A stretch of 5,914 bases of DNA from an uncultured bacterium (GTDB lineage: Bacteria > Spirochaetota > Spirochaetia > Sphaerochaetales > Sphaerochaetaceae), in NCBI GenBank assembly GCA_905215015.1, contig CAJMOS010000141.1, forward strand, positions 1 through 5,914. The letters are read 5' to 3'. The notes below the pieces were generated by a model, which worked only from the letters and a program-made list of their open reading frames with translations, had not been told where the DNA came from and ran no database searches. Made by a program: the position numbers and the translations under genes. This document shows, piece after piece, positions 1 to 5,806 of this stretch (the first letter of the stretch is position 1; the number at the start of each line of letters is the position of its first letter).

Positions 1-506
1 CCGTCTATGGCACCCCGCTGGAGTCCACCACCTACAAGTTCGCCAAATGCCTGCAGAACCGCTTCGGGAATATCGAAGGGGTGACCGACCACAACTACAT
101 CACCAACAGCTACCATATCTCGGTCAGGGAGCAGATCAACGCCTTTGACAAGCTGACCAAGGAGGCGGCCTTCCAGAAACTCAGCCCCGGTGGCGCCATC
201 AGTTACGTCGAGGTCCCCAACATGCAGGACAATATCCCTGCCGTCCTCGCCCTGCTGAAGCACATCTACCACACGATCCTCTACGCCGAGCTGAACACCA
301 AAAGCGATTACTGCCAGGTCTGCGGCTACGACGGAGAGATCAAGATTGTCGAGAAGGACGGCAAGCTCGTCTGGCGTTGCCCGAACTGCGGCAACGAGGA
401 CCAGAGCAAGATGAATGTCGCCCGTCGCACCTGCGGGTATATCGGCACCCAGTACTGGAACCAAGGACGGACGCAGGAAATCAGGGACAGGGTGTTGCAC
501 CTGTGA
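1..506 (+). CDS. nrdD: Anaerobic ribonucleoside-triphosphate reductase, C-terminal part (5' end outside window)
   Basis: This is the C-terminal end of the glycyl-radical enzyme that reduces ribonucleoside triphosphates to deoxyribonucleotides without oxygen, in the cytoplasm. The frame is open from base 3, so the gene enters from the left and about 167 residues are visible. The opening VYGTPLESTTYKF and the stretch GVTDHNYITNSYHI match the family C-terminal domain. Two zinc-ribbon cysteine pairs are present: CQVC (codons at 312 and 321) and CPNC (codons at 378 and 387). The glycyl-radical loop RRTCGYIG follows, with the likely radical glycine at 435-437, and the protein ends WNQGRTQEIRDRVLHL. 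That ending and the loop resemble Gram-positive NrdD proteins. All expected C-terminal residues are intact. The stop codon overlaps the start of nrdG, so the two proteins are probably made from one message. Confidence 0.96.
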   Translation, partial: VYGTPLESTTYKFAKCLQNRFGNIEGVTDHNYITNSYHISVREQINAFDKLTKEAAFQKLSPGGAISYVEVPNMQDNIPAVLALLKHIYHTILYAELNTKSDYCQVCGYDGEIKIVEKDGKLVWRCPNCGNEDQSKMNVARRTCGYIGTQYWNQGRTQEIRDRVLHL

Positions 507-1120
507 ACTACGCCACCATCAAGGACTGCGACATCGCCAACGGCGAAGGGGTCAGGGTCAGCCTGTTTGTCTCAGGCTGCACCCACCACTGCGAGGGTTG
601 CTTCAATAGTGTCGCCTGGGACTTCCTGTACGGAGAGCCCTTCACCCATGCGACCGAAGAACACCTGTGCGCCCTGCTTGACCATCCTTGGATCAGTGGC
701 CTTTCCCTGTTGGGAGGAGAACCGATGGAACCGGAAAACCAACGCGCCCTCGTCCCCTTTCTGGAGCATGTCAGGAAGGCCTTCCCCGAAAAGACCATCT
801 GGTGCTACAGCGGTTACACCTACGAGACCGACCTTCGTGGCGCGAAACCCGGAGAGCTGCTGGACGGGAACAGGGTGGACCCGCACGCCGCCATCTTCCC
901 TGCAAGCCCGCGGTGCGAGGTGACCGACAGGATGCTGTCGATGATCGACGTGTTGGTAGACGGCGAGTTCGTCATCGCGAAAAAGAACATCCGCCTCCGT
1001 TTCCGAGGGTCGGAGAACCAGCGGATCTTGCATTTACGGGATGGAAAAATCGACTGGATCGAAGCATCAGATCCGCGAGCAGACCATGGCGACCGAGAGC
1101 AGGTCGGCGGCCCCGCCTGA
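503..1120 (+). CDS. nrdG: Anaerobic ribonucleotide reductase activating protein (radical SAM)
   Basis: NrdG uses a 4Fe-4S cluster and S-adenosylmethionine to create the glycyl radical on NrdD. The predicted protein has 205 residues. The cluster motif is C26-x3-C30-x2-C33 (SGCTHHCEGC), and the SAM-contacting GGEP lies at 71-74. IWCYSGYTYETDL and MIDVLVDGEFV are typical of the family, and RFRGSENQR marks the usual end of the domain. I chose the GTG at 503 because MNYATIKDCDIANGEGVRVSLFVSGC begins as NrdG proteins do; it overlaps the nrdD stop as GTGA, with AGGG about ten bases upstream. An open frame reaches further left but only as a shadow of nrdD. The protein exceeds the roughly 155-residue E. 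coli enzyme in two places: a loop between GYTYETDL and CEVTDRML, and a C-terminal tail whose last codons lie antisense to the end of citG. Confidence 0.95.
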   Translation: MNYATIKDCDIANGEGVRVSLFVSGCTHHCEGCFNSVAWDFLYGEPFTHATEEHLCALLDHPWISGLSLLGGEPMEPENQRALVPFLEHVRKAFPEKTIWCYSGYTYETDLRGAKPGELLDGNRVDPHAAIFPASPRCEVTDRMLSMIDVLVDGEFVIAKKNIRLRFRGSENQRILHLRDGKIDWIEASDPRADHGDREQVGGPA

Positions 1121-1891
1121 ACTGAGGTTGCGGGAGATGAAGGGCTCGTCCAAAGCAGCCAGCTGGTCCTCGAGCCGTCGTGCCGGGCTTAGGTCCCGCA
1201 TGGCCTGTCGGACAAACAGCAACCCTTCCCTTCCACCCCGATGCAACAGGTTGGAATCCTCCACATGCGCCATCAACCCCACCAACGCGGACAGGCGGGC
1301 ATGGTTGTCCCTCCACCCGCCCTTTGACTGCAATACAGGCAGGCCGTACCGTCGCACGGAAGGGAATCCCCCCATCACCTCGGCACGGATGCCGCGAACC
1401 CCATAGCGATGGAGCACCCGCTCCCCATGACTTCTTGGCAAGGAACGGCCCAAAAGGAAAAGCTCCCGGGCAAGGCTGGTGGAGGCCATGTGGGAAGCAA
1501 GCAGGCAGACGGTGCCGGCCGAGGCGATTCCCTGTTTCTGGGCATAGCCCCAGGCGGTGTCGAGAATCCCCAGCGAGAAGAGCGCACCCTTATGGGTATT
1601 GACTCCTCCGGTGGCCTTGAACATCGCGTCTTCCGCCTCTTTCCCGATTTCCCTGACATCTTGGAAAAGCGATTCGGGGTCCATCCCGCTCCAAGAAGCC
1701 CCGAGCCGGGCGAAGTCACGGAAATACGGGGCCAGTGCCAAGGCGCTCTGGTAAAACAGCCAAGGGTTCAGGTCATGGTGGGAGCCATTGGACCAAAGGT
1801 CCACCAGTCCCGGTTTCGGGCTGGTATCCACCTCGAGCAACAATGCCTCCCGCGTCACCGAGGCAATCATCGAAGCGTCACATCCCCGCAT
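1067..1891 (-). CDS. citG: Triphosphoribosyl-dephospho-CoA synthase
   Basis: CitG joins dephospho-CoA to ATP, releasing adenine, to make 2'-(5''-triphosphoribosyl)-3'-dephospho-CoA, the precursor of the citrate lyase prosthetic group. The predicted protein has 274 residues, slightly short of the usual size of about 290. Family motifs appear in order: SPKPGLVD (24-31), GGVNTHKGA (95-103), SHGE (154-157), GIRAEVMGGFP (167-177), and later DSNLLHRGG. The ATG at 1891 overlaps the citX end by 14 bases and has GGAGG only a few bases upstream. A second in-frame ATG at 1870 lies seven bases after the citX stop and begins just before the conserved IASVTREALLLEV, so it is a real alternative. The in-frame codons further upstream are a shadow of citX. 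The last 54 bases lie antisense to the nrdG tail. As the last cit gene seen, it probably ends the operon. Confidence 0.93.
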   Translation of the reverse strand: MRGCDASMIASVTREALLLEVDTSPKPGLVDLWSNGSHHDLNPWLFYQSALALAPYFRDFARLGASWSGMDPESLFQDVREIGKEAEDAMFKATGGVNTHKGALFSLGILDTAWGYAQKQGIASAGTVCLLASHMASTSLARELFLLGRSLPRSHGERVLHRYGVRGIRAEVMGGFPSVRRYGLPVLQSKGGWRDNHARLSALVGLMAHVEDSNLLHRGGREGLLFVRQAMRDLSPARRLEDQLAALDEPFISRNLSSGGAADLLSVAMVCSRI

Positions 1892-2399
1892 ATGCCTCCA
1901 ACGCCCGCATGGTCGCCTGATAGAGCTCTTCCACCGGATGGCGGCGGCTTCTGGCGCACTCCTTCGCAGGATGGTCGCAAAGGATGCAACGCCTTTCCGG
2001 AAAGCCCAGCTGGACCCGGCTGACTGCCGAAAGGTCGGACTTGCGCACATCCAGATCGATCCACCGGCCGACCGGATGGCGCAACTCAAACTCCAACAGG
2101 ACCCGTTTCAGCCCCTCGGCATCGCGTCCTTCCCGGTCAAGGAAGAACGCATAGGGACCGCCGGGAGGGGAGTCCTGTTCCAGACAGAGAAGACTGGAGC
2201 CCGTCTCGCGCTCCAAGTCCTGGAGCATCCGCCCGAAGGCATGGCTGACCACCGTGTTGTTTTTCTCCGGACCCGGGATGTTCATCGTCGCGACGACGAT
2301 GCATCCTTGGTAGAGCCTGCAGTACCCAGCCAACTTCCTCCAGCGGAGGTCCCTCGCCTCCAGCACTTGGGCAAGACGCGCGTCCATCTCAGGCCTCAT
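1878..2399 (-). CDS. citX: Citrate lyase holo-[acyl-carrier protein] synthase (apo-citrate lyase phosphoribosyl-dephospho-CoA transferase)
   Basis: CitX transfers the phosphoribosyl-dephospho-CoA group made by CitG onto a serine of the acyl carrier protein CitD. The predicted protein has 173 residues (the E. coli protein has about 183). The N-terminal MNIPGPEKN (39-47) matches the family, as does the nucleotidyltransferase-like acidic motif GRWIDLD (111-117). It is followed by SRVQLGFPERRCILC and the CARSRRH segment (148-154). The ATG at 2399 overlaps the citF stop by 11 bases and has AAGGA five bases upstream, inside citF. An in-frame ATG at 2387, one base past the citF stop and preceded by GAGG, is also possible and would remove four residues. 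It sits between citF and citG, the usual order in cit operons. The enteric CitX and CitG functions are sometimes fused; here they are separate but overlapping genes. Confidence 0.93.
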   Translation of the reverse strand: MRPEMDARLAQVLEARDLRWRKLAGYCRLYQGCIVVATMNIPGPEKNNTVVSHAFGRMLQDLERETGSSLLCLEQDSPPGGPYAFFLDREGRDAEGLKRVLLEFELRHPVGRWIDLDVRKSDLSAVSRVQLGFPERRCILCDHPAKECARSRRHPVEELYQATMRALEAYAGM

Positions 2400-3936
2400 C
2401 CATTTCCTTCACTCCACGCACCAAGTCGATCACCGACCCGTCACGATAGGTGACGATGCCGACAATCTGGTCGGTGTACTGGATTGGAAGCGGGTGCCCG
2501 ACAATCCGCTCCGCCTTGCGACGAAGATCCTGGATGTCCACCACGTTGATGCCGGCGTCCACCAAGCGTTGCCGCAGTTCGGGGCGGGACGGGTTGACCG
2601 CCACGCCCTGGTCGGTGACCACCACATCCACCGTGCTGCCGGGAGTCACCTTGCAGTTCACCTTGTCCACCACGGTGGCGATACGGCCACGGGTGAGCGG
2701 ACAGGTGATGATGGAGATCGCCGCGCCCGCAGCGGTGTCCTGGTGACCGCCGATCGCCCCGCGGATCACGCCGTCGGAACCCACCAGCACGTTGACATTG
2801 AAGTCCACGTCCACCTCAAGGGAGGAAAGGATGACGAAATCGAGCTGGTTGCAGGCGCTGCCCACGTTGTTGGGACTGGCGTAGTAGGAAGCCGAGATCT
2901 GCTGGTGCATGCGGTTGTTCTTCAGGGAGTTGGCGGCGTCCAGGTCGAAAGACTGCACATCAAGGATCTTCTTCACCAGGCCTTCCTGGAAGAGCTCCAC
3001 AATCTGGCCGGTGATGCCGCCAAGGGCGAAAGAGGCCCGGATGTTCTCCCTGAGCATCTTCTCCCTGAGGAAGCGGGCCACCGCGAGAGAGGCTCCACCA
3101 CTGCCCAGCTGGATGGAGAAGCCATCCTTGAACAGGCCTGAAGCCTCGATCACCTCGCTGGCCGTTTCCGCGATCATCAGTTCCTTCGGATTCTTCGTGT
3201 AGCGGGTCGCTCCACTCATGATTCCCTCGCTGTCGCCGATGGCGTCCACCTTCACGATATAGTCGACGTCGTTCTCCGGGATGCCGAAAGGAACGTTGGG
3301 ATAGGGAACGATATTGTCGGTGATGATCACCACCTTGTCTGCGTACTGGGCGTCCATCTTGGCATAGCCGATCGAGCCGCAGGTCACACCCTTGTCGTTG
3401 TCCCGGCTGTAGCCGTTGGCGTTGCCGAACACGTCGCAAGAAGGAGCGCCCAGGAAGGCGACGTCGATCTTCAGTTCGCCGGATTCGATGGCGGCGGCCC
3501 TTCCTCCATGGGACCGGAAAATGACCGGCGTTTCCATCAGCCCATGGCTGATAGCCTCTCCCAGCTCACCCCGGATGCCGCTGGTCTCGATGCGGGAGAC
3601 CACACCGTTACGGATATGCCCGATCAGCGGCTTGTGGATATCGATCAGGCTGGAAGCGGCCAACGTCAGATGCTTGATTCCCATCCTGGCGATGGTCTCC
3701 ATCACCATGTTCACCACGTAATCCCCGTTACGGAAATGATGGTGGAAACTGATGGTCATGCCGTCCTTCAGCCCGGACAGGCGGATTGCCTCCTCCAGGC
3801 TGGGGACCACCTTGCTCCGCTTCGTCTCCTGTTCCGCACGGGTCAGATAACTCTTTTTGACACGGCTCTCGTCGAAGATGCCGTGCAGCTCATCCTTGAA
3901 CTCCTCGATGTGAGGAATGCGTTGCAATGATTCCAT
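2389..3936 (-). CDS. citF: Citrate lyase alpha subunit (citrate:acetyl-ACP transferase)
   Basis: CitF exchanges the acetyl group on the CitD prosthetic arm for citrate, giving citryl-ACP and free acetate, the first half of the citrate lyase cycle. The predicted protein has 515 residues, very close to the roughly 510 of E. coli. It matches the family throughout: TISFHHHFRNGDYVVNMV near the N-terminus, GAPSCDVFGNANG, QLGSGGASLAVARFL, GGITGQIVELF, and the glycine-rich GAIGGHQDTAAGA near residues 393-405. The C-terminal VVVTDQGVAVNP is also typical. I chose the ATG at 3936 because AGGGGGG lies five bases upstream, just after the citE stop. A GTG at 3951, overlapping the citE stop as GTGA, would add five residues but would place that ribosome site inside the coding region. 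No inactivating change is visible. Confidence 0.96.
   Translation of the reverse strand: MESLQRIPHIEEFKDELHGIFDESRVKKSYLTRAEQETKRSKVVPSLEEAIRLSGLKDGMTISFHHHFRNGDYVVNMVMETIARMGIKHLTLAASSLIDIHKPLIGHIRNGVVSRIETSGIRGELGEAISHGLMETPVIFRSHGGRAAAIESGELKIDVAFLGAPSCDVFGNANGYSRDNDKGVTCGSIGYAKMDAQYADKVVIITDNIVPYPNVPFGIPENDVDYIVKVDAIGDSEGIMSGATRYTKNPKELMIAETASEVIEASGLFKDGFSIQLGSGGASLAVARFLREKMLRENIRASFALGGITGQIVELFQEGLVKKILDVQSFDLDAANSLKNNRMHQQISASYYASPNNVGSACNQLDFVILSSLEVDVDFNVNVLVGSDGVIRGAIGGHQDTAAGAAISIITCPLTRGRIATVVDKVNCKVTPGSTVDVVVTDQGVAVNPSRPELRQRLVDAGINVVDIQDLRRKAERIVGHPLPIQYTDQIVGIVTYRDGSVIDLVRGVKEMDEA
2405..2409 (-). promoter_or_regulatory. Ribosome binding site of citX inside the end of citF
   Basis: AAGGA on the minus strand lies within the last codons of citF, five bases before the citX ATG at 2399. 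It favours this start, though GAGG a few bases downstream could instead serve the in-frame ATG at 2387. Confidence 0.55.
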
Positions 3937-3941
3937 GTCTT

Positions 3942-3948
3942 CCCCCCT
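3942..3948 (-). promoter_or_regulatory. Ribosome binding site of citF, deciding its start
   Basis: AGGGGGG on the minus strand lies immediately after the citE stop and five bases before ATG 3936. It favours that ATG over the GTG at 3951, which would have to translate through this site. Confidence 0.75.
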
Positions 3949-4835
3949 CACTTCAGCACCTTGGCTGCCTTGGCGAGTTTCAGCGTCCGCTCGGCGCGCA
4001 GCACGATCGGTCGGTCGACCATCTTCCCCTTCAGGCTGATGACGCCACTGCCCTTCTTGTGGGCCTCCTCGATGGCGGCCATCACCGCCTGGGCCTTCTC
4101 GATCTCCTTCTCCGTCGGAGTGAAGATCTCCACCACCGGAGCAATCTGGCGCGGGTTGATGATCGACTTGCCATCGAAGCCCAACTGCTTGATCAGCGAC
4201 ACCTCCTTGCGGAAGCCCTCCTCGTTGTTGACGTCGGAGTAGACGGTGTCCAGTGCGGCGATTCCGACAGCCCGGGCGGCGTGCAGGATCATCGAGCGGG
4301 CGAAAAACAGTTCGGTTCCCTCAGGGGAGCGGGAGGTCTTCATGTCGGTCACGTAGTCCTCGGCTCCGAGGGCGATGCCAATCAGGCGATGGCTCGCCAA
4401 CGCGATGGCCGGGGCATTCAGCACCCCTTGGGCGCTCTCGATGGCGGCCATCAGGCCGGTAGTTCCTACCTTGAGCCCGATTTCCTTCTCGATCCGGGTC
4501 ACCTGCTCGTCACAGAAGACGATATCCTCAGGTTTCTCGGTCTTCGGAAGCCGGATGACATCCACATGGGCGCGCACCATAGCCTCGAGGTCGGCGATGC
4601 CGACAGGACTGTCCAGGGCATTGACCCTCACCACCTTCTCCTTCGTGCCGTAGTCCACCGTGGTCAGGGCGTGGAAGACCAAGCTTCTGGCGGCATCCTT
4701 CTCGAAGGGAGAGACGCTGTCCTCCAGGTCGAACATGATGCTGTCACAGCCGTAGATGTAGGCGTCCTTGATCATGGCCGGGTTGTTGCCCGGGATGAAC
4801 ATCATGGTTCTTCTCAGCCTTTCGTGATCAACCAT
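3948..4835 (-). CDS. citE: Citrate lyase beta subunit (citryl-ACP lyase)
   Basis: CitE cleaves citryl-ACP to oxaloacetate, regenerating acetyl-ACP, and belongs to the HpcH/HpaI aldolase superfamily, usually Mg2+-dependent. The predicted protein has 295 residues (E. coli 302). Visible motifs are RRTMMFIPGNNP (8-19), FDLEDSV (35-41), RVN (70-72), LPKTE (96-100), the metal-ligand glutamate in AAIESAQG (E133), GAEDYVTD (157-164, with E159 and D160) and GKSIINPRQI (222-231). The ATG at 4835 is one base after the citD stop and has GGGAGG six bases upstream, inside the last codons of citD. It starts as family members do, shortly before ERLRRTMMF. The longer open frame upstream is a shadow of citD. 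Its own stop lies 11 bases before the citF ATG, consistent with coupled translation and equal subunit supply. Confidence 0.96.
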   Translation of the reverse strand: MVDHERLRRTMMFIPGNNPAMIKDAYIYGCDSIMFDLEDSVSPFEKDAARSLVFHALTTVDYGTKEKVVRVNALDSPVGIADLEAMVRAHVDVIRLPKTEKPEDIVFCDEQVTRIEKEIGLKVGTTGLMAAIESAQGVLNAPAIALASHRLIGIALGAEDYVTDMKTSRSPEGTELFFARSMILHAARAVGIAALDTVYSDVNNEEGFRKEVSLIKQLGFDGKSIINPRQIAPVVEIFTPTEKEIEKAQAVMAAIEEAHKKGSGVISLKGKMVDRPIVLRAERTLKLAKAAKVLK

Positions 4836-4836
4836 C

Positions 4837-5127
4837 TCACGCCTCCCACTTGTAGTCGGTGCTCTCGGCCGCACGATAGAGCGCCGTCTCGGTCCTCGCC
4901 TTGATGACGCAGTCCAAGGCTCCCTGGTCCACCGCGGTAATCTCCGCATCATCGATTCCCAGCCTCTTGGCGCAGGAGGCGATCACCTCCTTGATCTGGG
5001 GGCCGAACTGCATGGCCACCGAACTGGTCAGATGGATGTGGATCCCTTTTTCAGAAGAGGGTGCCACCGTGACCATGATGTCGCTGGACTCCAGCGTCCC
5101 CGCCGTTGCGGTCTTCTTGATTTCCAT
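4837..5127 (-). CDS. citD: Citrate lyase gamma subunit (acyl carrier protein)
   Basis: CitD is the acyl carrier protein of citrate lyase. It carries the phosphoribosyl-dephospho-CoA arm that holds the acetyl and citryl groups between CitF and CitE. The predicted protein has 96 residues, matching the usual 95-100. The N-terminal TAGTLESSDIMV places Ser14 exactly where the prosthetic group is attached in characterised CitD proteins. The later DQGALDCVIKARTETAL matches the conserved C-terminal helix region. The ATG at 5127 is decided by a near-perfect ribosome site, AGGAGGTG, five bases upstream. That site overlaps the end of the tctA gene, so tctA and citD are almost certainly in one transcript. 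citD heads the lyase genes in the usual order D-E-F-X-G; citC, often just upstream, is not there. Confidence 0.96.
   Translation of the reverse strand: MEIKKTATAGTLESSDIMVTVAPSSEKGIHIHLTSSVAMQFGPQIKEVIASCAKRLGIDDAEITAVDQGALDCVIKARTETALYRAAESTDYKWEA
4842..4847 (-). promoter_or_regulatory. Ribosome binding site of citE inside the end of citD
   Basis: GGGAGG on the minus strand falls within the last codons of citD (Trp-Glu-Ala) and ends six bases before the citE ATG at 4835. It supports that start and coupled translation of the two subunits. Confidence 0.75.
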
Positions 5128-5130
5128 ATA

Positions 5131-5138
5131 CACCTCCT
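5131..5138 (-). promoter_or_regulatory. Strong ribosome binding site of citD
   Basis: AGGAGGTG on the minus strand sits five bases before the citD ATG and is close to a full complement of the 16S rRNA tail. Its first base is the last base of the tctA stop codon, so ribosomes ending tctA are delivered directly to citD. It is the strongest such site in the cit cluster and fixes the citD start. Confidence 0.85.
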
Positions 5139-5806
5139 CAGGCTTTCGCCTTTTTCCTGGCCGACATCGTCTTTTGCATGTAGGGCAACAGGACCGAACC
5201 AATCGTGAGCAGGATCAGGACGATGCAAAGCGGACTTCCCACCAGGAACTTGAACGAACCGTTGGAAAGCGTGAACGCCCGCCTGAAGCTCTGTTCCATA
5301 CTATTACCGACGATTACCGCCAAGACAAGTGGCGAGGTCGGGTAATCCGCCTTTACCAGGAAATATCCTGCGATACCGAAAACCAGCAGCAGGTAGAACG
5401 ACGCGACGCTGTTGGCGATGGCATAGGTCCCGATGAAGGTCAGTCCGAGCACCACCGGATAGAGGATACGGGGCGGGACGGAAAGCACACGGACCAGAAT
5501 ACCGGCAAGCGGCAGGTTGATGATGGCGAGAATGATGTTGCCGATGAACATGGACGCGATCAGGCCCCAGACGATGTCCCCTTGGTTCTGGAAAAGCTTG
5601 GGTCCGGGCTGCAGGCCGAGCATGAGCAATGCGCCCATCATGACCGCGGTCGTCCCCGATCCGGGAACCCCGAGCGCCAGCATCGGAATCAGCGCACCGA
5701 CACTCGCCGCGTTGTTCGCGGCTTCCGGAGCGGCGAGCCCCTCGATGGCCCCCTTGCCGAACTCATCCTTGTACGGGGAGAACTGCTTGGCGGTATTGTA
5801 TGCCAT
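5138..5806 (-). CDS. Tripartite tricarboxylate transporter TctA family, C-terminal half; 5' end broken
   Basis: TctA is the large membrane subunit of the tripartite tricarboxylate transporters, which work with a small membrane subunit (TctB) and a periplasmic or lipid-anchored binding protein (TctC) to import citrate and similar acids. The open frame from ATG 5806 gives 222 residues, about half of the roughly 500 expected. GLAAPEAANNAASVGALIP (23-41), TLGVPGSGTTAVM-like LALGVPGSGTTAVM (44-57) and GLQPGP (64-69) are family signatures. Several hydrophobic membrane segments follow (about 80-110, 114-150, 157-169 and 190-209), with a basic C-terminus. ATG 5806 is not the native start: the codons just before it encode AGGTIASL, also conserved, and no ribosome site precedes it. 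The frame stops upstream at TAG 5878-5876. The substrate is inferred as citrate from the adjacent lyase genes. Whether the gene works depends on the broken 5' side. Confidence 0.88.
   Translation of the reverse strand: MAYNTAKQFSPYKDEFGKGAIEGLAAPEAANNAASVGALIPMLALGVPGSGTTAVMMGALLMLGLQPGPKLFQNQGDIVWGLIASMFIGNIILAIINLPLAGILVRVLSVPPRILYPVVLGLTFIGTYAIANSVASFYLLLVFGIAGYFLVKADYPTSPLVLAVIVGNSMEQSFRRAFTLSNGSFKFLVGSPLCIVLILLTIGSVLLPYMQKTMSARKKAKA

Noticed and set aside
377..502. An upstream extension of nrdG to an ATG at 377
   Set aside because: These codons overlap the conserved nrdD C-terminus in another frame and encode Arg/Pro-rich sequence unlike NrdG, whose family start is at 503.
572..1033. 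A 153-codon minus-strand open frame antisense to nrdG, considered as an extension of the cit operon
   Set aside because: It lies entirely under the radical-SAM gene and its translation shows no family features.
1045..1074. Possible terminator for the cit operon: on the minus strand GGATC and GATCC can pair just around the citG stop, followed by TTTTT
   Set aside because: The stem has only five base pairs with a nine-base loop, and the T run is seven bases beyond the stem, so it is too weak to call.
1103..1118. GGCGG/CCGCC inverted pairing near the nrdG stop as a plus-strand terminator
   Set aside because: Very short stem in GC-rich coding DNA with no following T run.
1788..2453. A 221-codon plus-strand open frame crossing citX and citG
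   Set aside because: It spans two genes recognised by clear motifs on the opposite strand and has no ribosome site or recognisable domain.
2494..3141. A 215-codon plus-strand open frame antisense to citF
   Set aside because: Same explanation: a shadow of a well-supported conserved gene, with a His/Val-rich translation that matches nothing.
3927..4904. A 325-codon open frame on the plus strand antisense to citE
   Set aside because: It mirrors the citE reading frame in GC-rich DNA, its translation is rich in His, Asp, Leu and Gly without family resemblance, and citE on the other strand is unmistakable.
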